Positions 62,617 through 64,000 of a DNA stretch of 64,000 bases are shown one piece after another; within the stretch, counting starts at the first letter, position 1, and each line of letters starts with the position of its first letter. Location: positions 352,240-416,239 of the forward strand of contig NZ_AFEJ02000003.1 of the NCBI RefSeq assembly GCF_000238775.2, written 5' to 3'. The position numbers and the translations under genes were made by a program. Origin of the DNA: Acaryochloris sp. CCMEE 5410. GTDB taxonomy: Bacteria; Cyanobacteriota; Cyanobacteriia; Thermosynechococcales; Thermosynechococcaceae. Under the pieces are notes generated by a model. The model searched no databases. It was not told where the DNA came from and saw only the letters and a list, made by a program, of their open reading frames with translations.

Positions 62617-63192
62617 TTAGTTGGATGAAGTTGGTGTCCTGTAACCAAGACTGAAAGGAGATTGGTAAGAAAAGGTGGCTGTTTTGAGCAGTTCGGCGCA
62701 TCTGCGGCCTGTAATGACTGTAGTCCCGCGATGATATTTGCCCATTGGCAGCTCTGAGCAGTTGTGATGCCTTAGCACGATGGCATCAGGATTGGTGATG
62801 AGATGGATGCTGCCTTCACGAGGTTGAGAGCCTGCCTGAAGGTTGATCTCCGTCCACTCGTCAGTGGTGAAGCGCATATGCTCAAAAATGACGTGATCTC
62901 TGCAGCTTTCCTTTAGAGCTGTCGGACCTCGACTCAGATTCTTTGCTGATTCAAGTTCCAACCATGGTTTCCATTGCGTTTCATCCAGCTGTCCATGGTC
63001 AGCTATTTCATGGTCCTTTGGTGTGTCCTGTAGGGATGCGATCGCAGGAAAACGTAGTGTTGTAGATCTTTCAAGCCATAACGCATAGCTATAACGTACT
63101 GCATTAGCACTATGAGCTGTGGAGTGGAAGGTGTAGATAGTCTTTGTGTTCTCTTTGATTAACCACTTAGGGCATAGTGTCCTGGGAGACCA
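62617..63192 (-). CDS. conserved-looking hypothetical protein, 5' end unclear
   Basis: An open frame of 191 codons after a TAA at 63193, reading ...WLIKENTKTIYTFHSTAHSA ... LWLERSTTLRFPAI ... FEHMRFTTDEWTEINLQAGS. There is no convincing ATG or GTG early in it, so either the start is a rare codon or the 5' end is lost. Function unknown. Confidence 0.4.
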   Translation of the reverse strand, partial: WSPRTLCPKWLIKENTKTIYTFHSTAHSANAVRYSYALWLERSTTLRFPAIASLQDTPKDHEIADHGQLDETQWKPWLELESAKNLSRGPTALKESCRDHVIFEHMRFTTDEWTEINLQAGSQPREGSIHLITNPDAIVLRHHNCSELPMGKYHRGTTVITGRRCAELLKTATFSYQSPFSLGYRTPTSSN

Positions 63193-63335
63193 TTAGACTG
63201 CACATATATTTGTTTTTTGAGGAAGATATTACTTTTTCTTTTTCCTTTTTCGATGGAATAGTTGTTGTAAGTTTAGAGGGATCCTTTGAAGAATAGCCTG
63301 TGTGGTGACGTATCTTGATTGTAGTGCTAGAGTTT

Positions 63336-64000
63336 TTCCTATTCCCACAGCAAATTATTGCCATACAAATGGTCCGGTTTAGTTTTAGCTCCAGCGGGAA
63401 CTGGGAAAACTTCTGTTTTAGCAGCACGAGTCGATCAGGCTATCCGAATGGGAGTGCATCCCCACAATTGCTGTGCCTGACTTTTACAAACCGTGCAGCG
63501 CAGCAAATGCAGATGGTCTCAAGCTTGTGATCAACTGACCAATTGACGGTCAAACCTTTCATGGATTATGTGCTCATATTCTTCGTCAGAAGCATCAAAT
63601 AGGTTTAAGCCAGGAATTCGTATTTATGATGAGCAAGATTCATTAGATCTACTCAAAGAACTATCAGGAATTTCGATAGTAAAGACTCTCCCACTCACTC
63701 AGAAATCCAAGCTGTAAACTGAGCTTACCTCTGGAGAATATGGAGCGCTCTTAGAACGGCCTCAAGGATTACGAGTCTTATTTGATGAGAGGATGACTGA
63801 AAAAGGCTTTAAAATTGCCTGCCAATATCAGTATGAATTGCACAACGGCAGGCGATTGATTTTGATGATTTAGTCTACTACGTGCGTGCCCTGTTGGTCT
63901 GTGAACTGAAGCTAGAGAGCGATGGTGTAAGTGTTTTGAGTTCATTCAAGTCGATGAAGTTCAGGATACTCATTGGTCGGAGTATGAAGTGATATGGATG
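63336..64000 (+). pseudogene. UvrD/Rep-type helicase gene, frameshifted, runs off the right edge
   Basis: Pieces in different frames give LVLAPAGTGKTSVLAARVDQ (motif I), LLCLTFTNRAAQQMQ (Ia), TFHGLCAHILRQKHQIGLSQ, FVIYDEQDSLDLL, then IDFDDLVYYVRALL and FEFIQVDEVQDTHWSEY (motif II). Frame changes need single missing bases, for instance in GGTTT near 63378 and CAAACC near 63555. The rest of the gene lies beyond the window. Confidence 0.8.

Noticed and set aside
63167..63427. 86-codon minus-strand frame near the right edge
   Set aside because: Overlaps the UvrD-like sequence on the other strand and lacks any motif.
60406..64000. cas12k, tracrRNA or CRISPR repeats belonging to the Tn7-like element
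   Set aside because: Frames and repeats in this stretch were read for a RuvC nuclease or spaced direct repeats; none was seen.
1..64000. tRNA, rRNA or CRISPR array
   Set aside because: None seen while reading both strands; a covariance-model search was not possible here.

Overview
This window looks like part of a large cyanobacterial plasmid. The octamer GCGATCGC (HIP1) recurs throughout. The plasmid replication protein is of the CyRepA1 type, and several families are typically cyanobacterial: a 4-Cys-prefix Ser/Thr kinase, TPS/CHAT proteins, and a LexA box that fits the cyanobacterial consensus. Acaryochloris or a relative is plausible, but the sequence alone does not prove the genus. I saw no rRNA, tRNA or CRISPR array.

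Layout. (1) 1-4.5 kb: the start of a minus-strand conjugation (type IV secretion) operon in the order VirB2-, VirB3-, VirB4-, VirB5/TrbJ-like, plus a gene running off the left edge. (2) 4.5-11.5 kb: replication block, with a CyRepA1-type helicase/primase-like Rep, a hairpin-bearing 576 bp spacer, and two DUF3102 proteins flanking ten TTGCAA sites. (3) 11.7-23.8 kb: signalling and secretion block. NB-ARC ATPase, transmembrane kinase and a secreted protein on the plus strand converge on a minus-strand operon of cytochrome P450, TpsA exoprotein, TpsB transporter and CHAT protease. (4) 24-32.6 kb: small hypothetical genes, a SepF-like protein, a GGDEF remnant, and a tnpB-only IS605-type element whose removal restores the reading frame of a split secreted-protein gene. 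(5) 32.6-35.7 kb: ParA/partner partition locus with an upstream repeat field, and a secreted WD40 protein. (6) 35.8-50 kb: defence-like island. An MBL-fold protein, an E2-E1-JAB triple fusion and a membrane protein form one operon, followed by umuDC with a LexA box, a trypsin-like protease, a HEPN/zinc-ribbon gene with an in-frame TGA, a zinc-ribbon TIR protein and a truncated YoeB with its YefM partner. (7) 50-56.6 kb: plasmid accessory genes (DUF932, DUF6876, small zinc-ribbon, sigma factor), with two copies of a ~190 bp promoter/leader module. (8) 56.9-60.4 kb: a Tn7-like left end followed by tnsB, tnsC and tniQ that resemble type V-K CAST proteins, without cas12k. (9) 60.4-64 kb: an orphan antitoxin, frameshifted plasmid genes and a broken UvrD-type helicase at the right edge.

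Replication, partition and conjugation genes maintain and spread the replicon; the island at 36-49 kb looks like immunity cargo. Most frameshifts lie right of 53.9 kb and are consistent with one-base indels, many at homopolymers. That region is therefore either decaying DNA or poorer sequence, and its pseudogene calls should be read with that in mind.
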